Positions 9,476 through 20,870 of a DNA stretch of 64,000 nt are shown one piece after another. The DNA is taken from contig MU008220.1 of the NCBI GenBank assembly GCA_010909165.1, positions 124,001-188,000 of the forward strand, given 5' to 3'. Every line of letters begins with the position of its first letter. Within the stretch, counting starts at the first letter, position 1. The stretch comes from Anthoceros angustus. Its lineage: Eukaryota; Streptophyta; Anthocerotopsida; Anthocerotales; Anthocerotaceae. Below the pieces are notes generated by a model. The model was not told where the DNA came from, did not search any database, and saw only the letters and a program-made list of their open reading frames with translations. The translations under genes and the position numbers were made by a program.

Positions 9476-10593
9476 AAGGAAACAAATGGCTTGTGCACTT
9501 GACACTGCCAGTTCACATTCATTTCAGTGGACATGTTAATGGTAACATGATGCAGCATAGATTGGGCTAATCATGTCCTGTTTGGTTTTTTCTGCTGTAG
9601 AGTGAAGGCCAGTCTGTAATCATGGAGTGGAGGCTGTTTGGGAGGATGCAAGCTGTGTGGTCGCCCCTCTTGTGGTGAAGTGGGAGGAGCCAGAGTGGCA
9701 ATATGGAAGTTGGGTGTCTTTGGGGTTGGAGCTTGATGTTGCTTGGTTTGTGTAGCTAGAGAAAATGGCATCTATGGGATTTTGGACGATCTTTTCCTTG
9801 CTATTTTCCTTGCTCTTCTACTCATGTTTCCAAGCATATTGCTAGGCGTACTAGGAGTCACTTGCGACGTCAAGAGGATAGATATTGATGTGACATATTG
9901 AGGGCTCCACGCCGCCTAGTGGTCCTAGCCCGCAATGAGCCGGGATGCCTCCTCTAGATCCACGGAAGGTGATTGTTCGACACTACTAGAAACACTGCCT
10001 ATGTAAGCGTTTTTGTTGTAGTTCTTGTTATGGTGATCACAAAGCGTTACAACGGATGGTATGGGAGACTCATCACACAAGCCTAAGTTTGTTACATTGT
10101 CATTACCCTTCTCTCTACTTGAATGGGTGCGACATGCTTCCTTCAAATCCCTCTTTCTCACTTATCTATAGTAAAAATAGTTTCACTACTTGGTACCGGA
10201 GTGAGGTCCCAGTTCTAGTTCCATTGTCGATCGGGCCCGTGAACTCCCTTGTAATTATGTTCATCCACGCCCTCCCACGCGTGGTCCGCAGCCTCTTGTC
10301 ATGCTCGCTTTTTCATGCACCTTCCCTTAAAATATCGGAAACCTCACGCCACATCCACTTGGTGGGTTCCTCTTGCTCGCACACCGGTGGGCGGGTTCTC
10401 CACGCGGAGCGTTTGGCTTTTTTTGTCTTGTCTTGGGTATCCGGGCCCGGGGCGTGCCTTGTGGAAAACCGTGACATGGTGATGTTGTTCGGTACCCTAA
10501 AAAGTATTTTCGGAAGTGGCATATGTCACGATCCAACCCATACGAGATGGACAATGTACCAGCAGACGGTCGGTCATCTGATGAGGTACTATG
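9476..10593. other. No recognisable gene
   Basis: Frames here (for example minus 9,925-10,161 and 10,313-10,522) contain charged segments such as WMWREVSDILREGA but no family I recognise. The segment ends abruptly at the N at 10,594, where copia integrase sequence begins. Confidence 0.3.
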
Positions 10594-10594
10594 N
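10594..10594. other. Single ambiguous base (N)
   Basis: This is the only N in the window. It sits exactly where Copia-2 integrase stops matching Copia-1, so the change of sequence may be an assembly join rather than a biological breakpoint. Confidence 0.9.
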
Positions 10595-10800
10595 TCTTGT
10601 CTTCTGCGTGAATGTGAGGAAATATCGCCACCACCTATAGAGGGCCGCGAGAAGGGCCCATATGTCGTGTGTACAAGCTCAAGGATTTTGAGGCCTGTGA
10701 GGAGCTTTGTTCTTGAAGGCTGCTTGATGGCGTTTGACACACAGCTTCGCTGAGAGGGTAAGAGTGGCAACCGCCAATTTTCCCATCACAGTCACTAGTT
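10595..10800 (-). pseudogene. Copia-2 integrase N-terminal stub
   Basis: The stretch aligns with Copia-1 integrase around VLELVHTDICGPLSQPSIGGG. Here it reads ILELVHT-TYGPFSRPSIGGG with a frameshift. It is cut at 10,594 before the second catalytic Asp. Confidence 0.72.
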
Positions 10801-11390
10801 GCTAGTTTCTGCAGTTTAGCACTGTGAGGGTGACCTAAGCGTGTATGCCATAACATAGCCTTGTCTTCCTGCTTTGCAGCTGTCTCTGGCGACTGGGAAG
10901 ATGAATTGGCTTTGGCATGACTAAGGTGAGTGTGCAGCCTGAAGAGGTCATGGTCTGATGACCCATAAGCTAGGATTTTACGATGATCAAAAGCATCGAT
11001 AATCCTACATTCTGTTGGAGTGAATAAGATATGAGAATTATTATCCATGTTCAACTTCCTAACAGAGATTAGGTTCCTTGTCATTTCAGGTACATGGTAC
11101 ACATCTGTAAGGAGAAGTGTAATGCCTGAAGGAACTGGAAGCCATGCGTTTTGACTGAGACACAGTGAGCTATCGTCACCTAGGTAAACAAACTGATCTT
11201 TAACTAGTCTGTAAGTGACGAATGCATTTCTATCAAAGCAAATGTGTGCTGTGGCACCTGTATCAAGGAACCACTCTTGTATGGGCTTGCCTTGTGTATT
11301 TGCTGATAGACAAGTGGGGTTAGCAAGAGGGTGAATAAACTTCCTGTTCCCTACTGTTAGGGCTGAAGGAGAGCCTTGTTTTGTCACCAC
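10800..11390 (-). pseudogene. Copia-2 protease and GAG-pre-integrase
   Basis: A long open frame contains the aspartic protease active site in EWFLDTGATAHIC, followed by LGDDSSLCL and the DVYHVPEMTRNLISVRKL strand typical of copia protease. About 90 residues later comes the pre-integrase motif LWHTRLGHPHSAKLQKLATS. The protease cuts the polyprotein in the particle. This is the best-preserved part of either copia element in the window. Confidence 0.86.
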
Positions 11391-11411
11391 AACATGTGTC
11401 TGAGAAGGGAG

Positions 11412-12289
11412 TTAGCCTCTGCAGGTACTCCTACCGCTTCTTACGACACTGCCTCCCAATGACTGGAATTTGGCACCAGTTGCACTTTCCAGCCTTCTTG
11501 GGCTTCTTCTGTGTAGTAGCCTTTTGAGAGCTGCTAGCACCCGAGGTATTTTGTTTACCTCTGAAGTTGGGCTTCCCGCCCTTTCCTTTGTTGTTGGTGT
11601 ATAAGGCCTGCTGCTTGCCAGCACGTTTGTTTGATCCTCTTGTAGCTTCCTCCTGGAGGAGAGCTCCCACTAACTCTGAAAATGTTCTTTGGGGCAATGT
11701 GACATTTGCAGCCTTTGCAATCTTCTTTCCTTGAAGTTGTGAGGCATTATAAGATGTCACAAAGTGTGACCACGAGTCAGGTAGGGACATTACAAAATAC
11801 AGTATGAGCATGTCTTCGTGAGATCGGTTCTGTGTTGCACTCTCGAGCTTGGACACCAAAGATCTAAAGTATCCAAGGTGTTTCTCGATTGTATCCCCAT
11901 CTCTCATTTTGCGCTTTGAAGATTGCGGATTGTCGCCATCTGACATGTTGTGTTAACTCCAAAGATACGATCCGTTAGTCTCGACTATATCTCACGCAGC
12001 TTTGCTCAAGTTTGTCTTAACATGTCAGAGGTTAGACCACTCCTGATGATGTACTGAGCAGACTCATCCTTGAGTGTCCAAGTATCCTGCAACTTCTTTT
12101 CAAAGAATCGAAAGAGAAGAGTCCAAGAGTGCAGTAGTGAGTAGGGTATTTATCTTCACCCTTCACCACTCTCCAAAGTCGCTTATGTTGCAATGCTCCA
12201 CGACCGCATGACCCATATGTCGAAGTCTAACCCCCAAATCTGTCCTTTTCCTTGAATACATCAATACTCGAATTGTTCGAGTCAGCCAT
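11412..12289 (-). pseudogene. Copia-2 gag
   Basis: The start codon is the complement of 12,287-12,289, giving MADSNNSSIDVFKEKDRFGG. After a frameshifted stretch, the frame 11,431-11,946 is open and carries MRDGDTIEKHLGYFRSLVSK, then LPDSWSHFVTSYNA, then a Lys/Gly-rich region and a zinc knuckle CNWCQIPVIGRQC in which the usual His is absent. It gives the reading order missing from Copia-1. Confidence 0.82.
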
Positions 12290-12394
12290 GTCTAGGACTA
12301 ACGTTAGCCCTTCCTAAAAGTTAGGAGCTTATGACGGTAATGCACCGTCTCGACCTATCCTGCAGTCAATGTGGCTGATTCGTGATGTAATGAG

Positions 12395-13199
12395 TTAGGG
12401 TAAGATGCTATTGTCGCATCTAGGTATGCTGCTCTCTGCAGCAAACCTACAAGGGTTCAGCAGGGTCAGCAAGTCTGTCAGCCTGAGGTAGGTTAACAGC
12501 TTGCATATTGACTCTGTTTTCAATTTTCTGTTTCCTACTTTCCCATCTATTGAAAGCATATGTAGAACAAGATGGGCACGAGTTTGGAGTATTAAACATG
12601 TGAAACCTATCTGTTTTGCTTGCTTTCTTACATGCAGTGCCTCTGATTGCAGGGTTTGCAAGTAATGCAGGCTTCAACAAGGTAAGTAGTTTAAAATCCA
12701 GGTGCTCTATCTTTTCTATAATGTCTCGTGATATCAACACTAGATGCAAGCAGAGCTGATTGTTTGAAATCTCCGTCGACATGTCTTGATGCCAATCCTA
12801 TCAATCAATTGTGTAACACTTGTGTGTGGTGTGACATGTGGTTAGGAAACCTCCGGGTGACCATTTCCATCAAATGCACGCTGTACACGTATTTCTGGGA
12901 GTTGATTAGGATTTCTAGGTGGAGGAACGAATGCAAGGTGACGTTGGTCAGGAAATAGGGTTTCAATTATAGTATTGAGAGACTCCCTTAATTCCAGCGC
13001 AAGTATAGGTTGATCTTGTGTCTGAATCATCCATTCTTGGGTGAGTTGATGGAGAATTCCAGCCACGTTGTGCCTGTTTACTTGTGTGCCTCCGCCGCGA
13101 CTCATGTGGAACTCGCCACAGGCGAGGCTGCCATTGCTGTCCTCCATGTAGATTAGCCATTGACATGGCAACATTTTTATGTTTTCTGAAATGCTTCAA
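12395..13199 (-). pseudogene. Extra frame upstream of gag in Copia-2 (ORF0)
   Basis: Three overlapping open frames (12,963-13,199, 12,842-13,174 and 12,447-12,782) together give about 270 codons colinear with the Copia-1 frame. Landmarks are LELRESLNTIIETLFPDQRH, VPPPRNPNQLPE, RAFDGNGHP, EKIEHLDFKLLTLLKPALL, CKKASKTDRFHMFNTPNSC with PSCSTYAFNRW, and a tail NMQAVNLPQAD. It stops about 110 bases before the gag start. The Cys pairs could bind metal. No known domain is recognised. Confidence 0.6.
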
Positions 13200-13489
13200 G
13201 AAGCATATTGTAATTTCTATATGTTTTTATAAAGAATTTTTGCCTCTTTAGGCAGTCGTTCTAGTTTCGATATCAAATTGTCGAATTTGACGCACTAGGA
13301 ATGACTCTAGAAAAGCAAATTTTCTAAATAAAAGTCAAGAAAGCAAATCACAAGTTATTTTCTTGAACATTTTCTATATTTCTGATTAGAAGCTATTTTC
13401 TAATCAAGAAACAACATAAAAATTTATATATGCACATCTACATGTGCAATTTAATGTGCATTCTCATGAATGCAATCTACACCTAGCAA

Positions 13490-13501
13490 GGCTCGATACC
13501 A
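13490..13501 (-). other. Copia-2 primer-binding site (initiator-Met tRNA)
   Basis: The minus strand reads TGGTATCGAGCC, identical to Copia-1, next to the inner LTR end. Confidence 0.82.
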
Positions 13502-13509
13502 TTACGAAA

Positions 13510-13740
13510 TATGGAAATGGTGTAGACCAATTACATTAGGTAATTACATTATAATAAATATGTTCATAAGAATGAATGATAGAATAACCAAGAAAGGCTA
13601 GACTTAATCTAAGTGAAAAGACATAACTCTTCATAAAGGGGCGAACCCTAATGAAAGGGTAAGCCAATTTGAAATCTATATACACACCACATATATCTAG
13701 GTAATATCGAACCCTAATGAGTCAACACCTATTCATAGTA
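13510..13740 (-). repeat. Copia-2 LTR
   Basis: It is clearly related to the LTR at 6,356-6,599 but diverged by many substitutions and indels. The outer end is shortened relative to Copia-1. Confidence 0.7.
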
Positions 13741-14159
13741 CCGTAGCTACTCTAATCCTTTTGCTTATTATGCCTCAAGTATACAAAGTGCCATATCATC
13801 CACTTTACTCCATCCTTTCCTCGCACTGCCTTGTGGGGCCACTTTGATTCTCAACCACCCAACCACCTTAACAAAGGTGCAACTCAACGTGACTATTAAG
13901 GTGGGTGAGCAAAGTGGCCAAAGCAACGTGGTCTCTTCTCGCCTTCCCGACTACCATCCTTCTCCATTTTCATCCTCCCCGCACTTTTGATCCAATCCTC
14001 CGCTTGGGGAATCTTACAATCCTTATTTTCCCATTCAAATCGCTCCCCAAAGAAAAGAAAATCACACACACAACCGCTTTCCCGGTTATTAACATCCAAT
14101 GCGATCTCCCACATCGCCTTCTCATTTGTTGGCATCCTCACCAACCTAGGCATAATACT

Positions 14160-14440
14160 TCTTCACGCCAACCATTCACCCGAATTGGTAACCACGTTCC
14201 ATCCTATTGACATAATTGCACATAACCATTTTCAAATACCTCTAGGACGGTATATGATTCCATCCAATCGTAGGTGCAACTTCCCGAAAATGCATGAATC
14301 GCTATCATACAATAATGCGTGGTCACCCGGCTTTACCTTTACCGCTCGCAACCGCTTGTCATGCATCCTCTTTCTTTGTGTTTGTACCATGCCCATTTGG
14401 ATCCTAGCTTCCTCCAGTGGCGGACGCTCAAGGAGGGAGC
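14160..14440 (-). pseudogene. Ty3/gypsy integrase C-terminal fragment, U1
   Basis: The minus strand reads IQMGMVQTQRKRMHDKRLRA, then KPGDHALLYDSDSCIFGKLH, then LRWMESYTVLEVFENGYVQL, and after a stop DGTWLPIRVNGW. This is the chromodomain-less gypsy integrase tail with the GPY-type segment (here ESY) that usually contacts DNA. The upstream core with the catalytic triad is absent; the sequence changes to TAF1 at about 14,440. One frameshift splits LHLR from WMES. Confidence 0.78.
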
Positions 14441-15700
14441 TTACATCGGCTTTAGTTTGCCGCTCAATTGCCGGCAGTAACGCTCACACCCTGCAAAGAC
14501 GCATTTTAAGTGTGTTCTCTTCCTTGGTGGCATAGTAGTGGTCATTTGATATGTCAAATCGCTGGCCAATGCTGATGGATCGATGAGCCTCCTCCGCTTT
14601 GTTGTTCTGACTTTTGCAATAAAGATCGCAGATGGCTCGCAAATGTTGAGCTTCACTTGCGCTGTATTTCAATGCCATGTTTGGGTCGTTGAAGTCAAAT
14701 ATCGCCTTTGACCTACACACAGTTCGGCACGAGCGTCATTGTCCCATTGAACTGGTCCACCACTTGCATGATGCCAATTTGATCTGCATAATGGGCCCGT
14801 AGAGCTCCACCCTTTCCTTTGTCAGACAACGTTATTTACTCCATCAACTTGATCAAGCATCCTTGCCCCGCATCGGATCCACGGCCCGTCGACTCTAATC
14901 GTAACATCCGAGGATGCCTAGGCACCTCTACACGCCTACCACATGGCTTGCTCAAAGGCTCAATCAAGATAGGCCTATATTGACTAGCAAGAGGTCTCAA
15001 GTTCTCCGTCCCATCCATCCCCTCAAGCATTGAGAGGCAAACCTTTCGATCGAGTATTCATTATCTCCCACAAAATTTGGTCTTCCCAATCTTGCTGGTG
15101 CAATGCTTCAAAGTTACGGTCATGAGGTTCACCGGTGACAAATGCTCCCAATCGGATTTCATGGGCTCACAAGCAACGAACACTTCTTTCTTTGATCTTG
15201 GCTTGGGCTTCTTGTCATATCCAAAGTCATGGCATAGAGGTTCGCTATCGTCAGCCCACGCATCTGCTTCCTCAACTTCATCCTTCAGACTCAAACCTTC
15301 TAAATAAGGTACATATCCAGCCAACATTAGGCCAACTTTTGAAAATTTCCTCCTCATCGATTCCACTTCAAAACCATCTTCCACCACGTTCCCTCCTATC
15401 CGTACGTAACCAATTTAAAGGGTGACCTCAAAAGCATCCGGATCACGATACCGTAGTACAACCAAATGATGAACATTTTTCATCGAATATGACCGGTAGA
15501 AACCTTTAGAGTACGCTCTGCATCCCGCGCCCCCAGAGCCCCACGGTTGATCCACACCAAACAATTCAGAAAATCGCAGAATGACTTGGCCATCTAGGTG
15601 ATACAAGGATAGACGGATCCAGCTTTTGATTGACCTCCGCACCGAATGATCATCATTGGCCACACATAGATCCCGAAATACAATACATGTTCTCAATATG
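14441..15700 (-). pseudogene. TAF1 (TFIID subunit 1) N-terminal-half fragment, U1
   Basis: TAF1 is the scaffold subunit of TFIID in RNA polymerase II initiation. In order on the minus strand I see FRDLCVANDDHS, LYHLDGQVILRFSELFGVDQ (about 15,556-15,610), VEDGFEVESMRRKFSKVG, CEPMKSDWEHLSP, DWEDQILWE (best seen in U4), HPRMLRLES, IFDFNDPNMA and FDISNDHYYATKEE. These match the plant TAF1/HAF blocks LRFSE-FG, HP-MLRLES, IFDL-D and NISND-(F/Y)Y in the right order and spacing. About 1.25 kb reads through with frameshifts but no obvious intron, suggesting a cDNA-derived copy. It runs directly into gypsy integrase sequence. The kinase, bromodomain and histone-fold-binding regions are not present. Confidence 0.75.
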
Positions 15701-15859
15701 ATTGAATCAACGATTCCTTCTCATGCGAAAGACTTAAGTGTAAGTAGTTTGCCAACCCATGGAATCATATATTAGGCTGGTTTGAATGAGCGCTTTCAGC
15801 CCTAAACCGCATTGACATTTTACGACTTGGCTTGGGCCCGCCAAAATCCACGAGTCCGG

Positions 15860-16860
15860 TCATCGCATCATAATCATCTTCTTCAAGTATTGAGGTGCGG
15901 GCGTAGCAAAGCCGCTTCAACATAAAATTGTTGATCCCAAGGGGTATATGGAGCTCGGTTCCGTGTCCTCAACTTCTTCTCGTATGTCCTCACAAATGGC
16001 GGCATCCTCACCCCGAGGAAACCTAGAGACAACGACTAAAATCATGAGCCGAGGCAACTTGAAAGGCGGAAAGTGCACTTGCAACACTAAGAGCTAACCA
16101 TCGCACTTCCCAAGCTGCAGCCCTGTAGAGGCCAAAGGAAGGAGGAGAAGGTCATGATGCAGGACATCCCACCAAGTTTACAATGAATAGAGCTCGAGCG
16201 CTCCAACTAGAGGAAGAAGAGAGCACTTACCACGCTCAAGACAGAATGCTAGCGAGAGTATAGACGATCATTCTCATCCCGCAAGAGCCAACAACCACTT
16301 CATTCATTCACAACTACCGCTGCATTTGCAAGCTCAAAAGGAACGTTGCAACCTCGGAAGAAGCAAAAACATCAAAACAAAAGGCGAGGTCGGCACTTGG
16401 GAACCGCCACAGCTTGGAGACAAGAAGGTAATCGACATCGAGACCTCCATCGCCGAGCTTCCCTGACGAACCCGTTCAAGTTCGCCATACTCCTCTTCAC
16501 CTTCGTCCTCCCTCTTTGGCCAAACGGTGGGCCCATAAAGCCTCATGCCGTGATCGCCGCACTCTCTTACTTGGTTTGCCTCGCACTAGATTCCGCACCT
16601 GTGCCCAGTCAGTCTCTTGTTCCACCACTTGGGTGGCCTGCCAAAGATCACCAGCAGGTGGTGTGCATGATAATTTCTCGCTCCTCAACGATAAGATGCC
16701 AATTGTACATGGAGGGGCGGGCATTCCAAGACTAGGATCTTGAGAATCAACAAGACCCCGGTGATACTCGAACTGCTATGGGCCCTAAGATTGAGGCCCC
16801 ATATGGAGTCTATAGGGACCATGGGCAATTATCTCTTCATGATTATCGCCCACTACTATG
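15860..16860 (-). pseudogene. Module c: possible TAF1 extreme N-terminus, U1
   Basis: In U4 (44,060-44,190) the minus strand reads EDEGEEEYGGHLNGFTSGKL followed by GDGGLDVDYL, which resembles the acidic TAF1 start with its LDVDYLDE-type motif. Closer to the TAF1 block, a frame around 15,870-16,040 contains ILEEDDYD-like acidic remains. Between the two lies about 400 bases with a splice-acceptor-like CTCTAG. If correct, this part of the TAF1 copy keeps intron sequence. The same module is at about 24,100-25,180, 34,030-35,060, 42,440-44,520 and 61,490-62,200. Confidence 0.38.
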
Positions 16861-18300
16861 ATCAAGCTAGTCTTTGAACATGATTCATGTAACCCAGAAC
16901 TGCAAAACAATTTGAAGATTAACCATAATATTTTAGTATGATGATGCTATTAAATAAGGATGAAATATTTAAAATAATATGTTATAAATTCATTCCAAGA
17001 TATAACTTGCACGGATTCTACTTTAATTTGTATATGTTATTAATTACCATGAGAAAAAGTCGTCACGTTTGTCTCCGTGAAAGACTTTGAGGTGTTCGAG
17101 TTTTGTTCGCCACAAATTTAAAGTGAAAATGTCCCGCAATACAATTAGGCCAAAATCATGCAAGTAAGGATAGGTAGATAGATAGATAGATAGATAAATA
17201 GAATATTTTACTACATACAGTGTCTCGAACAAGGAAACTAATGCGCCTCGATGAGGAATATATGTATGTAAACAAGAATGCACATGTCGTCATTCATAAG
17301 GTAGAAATAAAAAAGAATGGAAAAATGGGGAAGAGATCTTACAGCGAGTGCCGATTGGTCTACCCTTTTATTCAACCAACTTCGACCAGACACAGAGACT
17401 CTTTCTTTCATCTTGCTCAAGACTCTCGATAAGGTTTTCATGAATCATTCATCTAGCTCGAGGCTTTCAATAAGTTATGCCACACGTTGTTCCCATAGAT
17501 GTTATTTTTAAATACGAGATGGGAGATAAAAGGAAGAACTTTTATGTAGACTTGAAAAGTGAGATAGTAGACCCTCTAGAAAGAAATTCGTGTCGTAAAT
17601 AGGGAGAAGATATAAGACAATTTATTGACAAATAACAAGCTAGGCTAGATAGATCAAAGAAGAAGAAAAAAGGTGGAGGAGGAGGAGAAGAAATGTTTTA
17701 TAGTTCTATTGTTCTATACTTTATAGAAGTGAACTTTAGATTAAATTTGGGTTTATATAACCTCAAACAGAGACAAAAAAGACCTAAAAAGTAGTCAAAA
17801 CTTAAAATTCAATTGAAATATATATGGAAAGTGGAAAGAACTAAATAGAAAGAGATCCGCCTCATTACAATAGTAGTTGTTGAAATCTATTTCTTCTTTG
17901 TCACTCCATGGAAATCCACTTAATGTCTATTTGTGAACTAGCAGAGAGAGATACACCATGAGGAGCTTAGAACCATTCAAGGAAGATATATGATTATATA
18001 AAATAATGCAAATTCGCAGATTTTGGATAATACATGAACTTAGAACTACTTAAGGTCTATATAATAACGGGAGACTTTATAAAGATGCAAAAGAAATATT
18101 TTATAGTTCTATATTTTATAGTAGTGAACTTTAGATTAAAATTGGGTTTATATAGACCCAAACAGAGAGAAAGGGGTACATAAATAAAAGTGGTCAAAAC
18201 TTGAAATTCAATTGAAAGACATATGGAAAGTGAAAAGAATCAAAGAGAAAGAGATCCCTCATTACGATAGTAGTTGTTAAAATCTATTTCCGTGGTCACC
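16861..18300. repeat. AT-rich module with GATA microsatellite, U1
   Basis: No gene is seen. A (GATA)n tract lies at 17,173-17,199. Further right, two diverged direct repeats of about 390 bases follow each other (starting near 17,698 and 18,100); each contains GTGAACTTTAGATTAAA, a GGGTTTATATA box, ATTCAATTGAAA and TAGTAGTTGTT. A GGAGGAGGAGAAG purine tract sits at about 17,672-17,690. Confidence 0.75.
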
Positions 18301-18680
18301 CATGGAAATCAACTCAATATCTATTCTTGAAGAGAGAGAGATACACCTATGGACGAAGTTTAGAAGTATTAAAAGAAGATATAGAAAACTAAATTTTATT
18401 GAGGGCAAAACATTGCTGGAAAAGCCCATCCAAAGAAAGGACAACCAAGGGGACCTAAGGATCGAGGTGAAAGGAGCAACAAAGCTCCCTACCGTAAAAG
18501 CTCGATTGCGCCTTACGATGTCGATGCGGAAGAGAAAACGCCCTACAAACTACGGAGGTTGAGGAGGATGCGTCGCCTAATGTCGCCGCTTTGTGGATGA
18601 CGCCGAGAGAGGCTTGTTGAAGAGCAATTGAAACTCGTTGTCAAAGAATGCCGTGAAATAAGTTAGAGAGGGACAGCCCG
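18301..18680 (+). other. Module f: short Lys/Arg-rich open frame, U1
   Basis: A plus-strand frame reads EREIHLWTKFRSIKRRYRK, then in another frame KPIQRKDNQGDLRIEVKG, and then ENALQTTEVEEDASPNVAAL in the longer copies (36,526-36,858 in U3; 46,123-46,445 in U4). Frames differ between copies because of indels. The composition could fit a gag-like or nuclear protein, but I do not recognise it. Confidence 0.3.
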
Positions 18681-18689
18681 TGCCTACGG

Positions 18690-20030
18690 CATGATAAGCC
18701 TTAGCGCAGACTTGAGAAAAGTATCAAAGTCCCGAGCCAACGCCCATGTGTTTCAAGGGTGAGCGGAATGAATTGGTGGCCCGCTTGCATCGCGCTATAT
18801 TCCCCGACTTTGATAGTCACCCCCGCAGCCCAACCCGCATAGTTAGTGATAACCCGTGCGGATGGAGTCGCGTGAAGGCTCGCTACCACCACATCCACCA
18901 ACAAAACCTCCGGTTGCGGTGCGTCACCGATTGACCGACCAAGATGAAGAGGTACCGCCTCCCTCGGGCTATGTAGGCACGCAAACGTGACATCAGATGG
19001 TGTCATGGGTGGAAATGCGATGATCCCATGGGGTAACGAGCAAGGTGTATCCCGAGTCATCAAGGCGAGCCGCATTCGCAAGTAAGGAGAGAGGAAGCCA
19101 CGGAGCAGCCAAGACAAGCGCATCGCAGAGAGAAGGTGGTTGGTGCGATGTGAAAGCCTTGTATACATGGACGAGCCAATAGCTGTGCACCGCGCCCTTC
19201 AGAGGAAGAGCAAAGTCGCACTCGTGGACCTCGGAATGGAGGGGTCCATGAGGACGGACTAGAAGGCCTTACAAAGTTGCTTCTCGTGGATGCTTACAAC
19301 CCCTAAGCCACGGGCAACGTGCGGATGAGATAACTGTACGCCTAGCAAAAGAAGAGAAAAGTATACCAAAGGCCATCCGTGCATCCTCCGCAAAGAGAAG
19401 TCCTCGCGATGTGGGAGAGGTCTTCCATGAGCCTGACGAGGAACCTCCAAATGAAGTCAAGAGAAGCAAAGGGACTCCCAAAATCCGCAGTCGGGGCTAG
19501 AGCAATATTCTCCCCAGAGAATCGCAGTAGGGGTGATCTCCCCAGACCGACACGCAGACTTGGACAGCTTGACCTTCAAGCCCACCAAAGAAAGCTCATG
19601 TGAGAAGAGCTCAAGGCCTCCTTGACCTTGTCCCTCTAGAGGCTCGAGGATGTGAGAGTCATCTACCAAATCAAGGAAGACATAGTCACATGCAGAGAGG
19701 GCTGGATAGGGCCCTCAGTGAGCGATTGCAAAGAGAGCACCTCCCAGGGTCGCCTACCGACACCGTGGACGACTCCAAGACAAAGATGGCAAACTCGATG
19801 GTACGCTTCTGCCGATAGTAGAGATTGGAGGACCTCCTGTAGAAGCTCGACAAAGGTATAAGGCTCCCAAGACACCTCATTCTTGAGTTCCTCAAGATAT
19901 GACGCCTAGAGATAGTATTGAAGGCGTTTCTCCACGTCCACTTGTAAGACCACCCACTGGGTGGATATAGAGGCATGCCATCACTCCAAACACCACGGAC
20001 TCGCAACCCCGTGAGCTCCTAGAGAAGGAC
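18690..20030 (-). pseudogene. Degenerate RT plus endonuclease-like ORF, U1
   Basis: On the minus strand the RT end comes first (20,030 to about 19,260), then the C-terminal domain (about 19,190-18,690). This copy has more frameshifts than U3: NAFNTISR and GLKVKLSKSACRSGE are visible, and the VDDSHILEP active-site strand lies near 19,640-19,669. The C-terminal part shows EYSAMQAGHQFIPLTLETHG. See the U3 copy for the domain description. Confidence 0.68.
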
Positions 20031-20870
20031 ATGTGCATTATTTAGTACTACCGAGCGCCACTATGTTCTGGAAGAGTACAAATGGTGGGAGGCCTGTGTT
20101 GATTAGGAGGAGATTGGTGTTATAGTGGACAACCATATCGGTGGTTCTCGAACGCCCATGGAAGTGGTTTTCTAGGTTGGAGGCCGATGGCACGGCCGAG
20201 CCACTTCGTGTTCTCGATGAGGCTTGTTGAAGCAAGATATTGCGAACTTCACAACGCGATATGTATTTGGGGGCATATAAAAACTTGTGCATGCAAAGAA
20301 GAAGAAATGACGCGTTTGAATGGCGATATTACGGAGATCAAGAAAGGAATGTTCCTAGCGCCTTGCACTATAGACACTCACAATGTGCCATTTTGGATTA
20401 AAAGATCATAGAAGTGAAGTTGGAATCATCGAAATCTCACTTCCTTGTTCGTATATGACCATACAAATGCTTATGAGGGAGATATGTGGAGGAAATATAT
20501 AATTCAAGGAAGTGGAACCCAACATGGCTTCAAGCTAGGGAACAAAGGAGTAAAACCTTCTATCCCAAAAATATTCAACAGTCCATGTGAACGAAACGAT
20601 AATCCTTTATTATGGATTTGTGTTGAATGCTCGAAAGCATTTACATGTTGTTGACAAGAAAGCGATCGTGATAAGTTGAGTGAATTACGTGGTTCATACC
20701 ACTACTCAAAGTGCAGCTGATCATGAAGATAGTGATGAAAATGGTGCTAACGACAAGCCCAGCACAACGAAGGAGTGAACTCGAGATGAGTAAACTTGCT
20801 TGCATGGAGAAGGAATTGGGAGGAGGCAATGGTTGCCGATACTCGATAAATGTAGGGATTCTTCATCCAA
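20031..20870 (+). other. Module h: unassigned plus-strand frame, U1
   Basis: The module follows the upstream end of the RT fragment. In this copy the frame is split (20,187-20,411 and 20,445-20,654). The fullest version is in U4 at 57,144-57,540. Confidence 0.3.

Larger units (their letters stand above)
10595..13745 (-). mobile_element. Truncated Ty1/copia retrotransposon (Copia-2)
   Basis: This is the same family as Copia-1. It has an LTR, a primer-binding site, the extra upstream frame, gag, protease and the start of integrase. Everything after the first part of integrase is absent. Its open frames are longer than in Copia-1, so it decayed less. The right LTR lacks its last ~15 bases and runs straight into unit U1 of the tandem array at about 13,746. 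Confidence 0.9.

Noticed and set aside
17173-17199. CRISPR-like or centromeric satellite interpretation of the repeated GATA tracts
   Set aside because: They are one short GATA microsatellite per unit with no spacer structure. The ~9 kb spacing is the unit length.
16861-18300. AT-rich module as an LTR pair (two 390-base direct repeats)
   Set aside because: The repeats are adjacent rather than flanking an internal domain. No primer-binding site or TG...CA ends were found.
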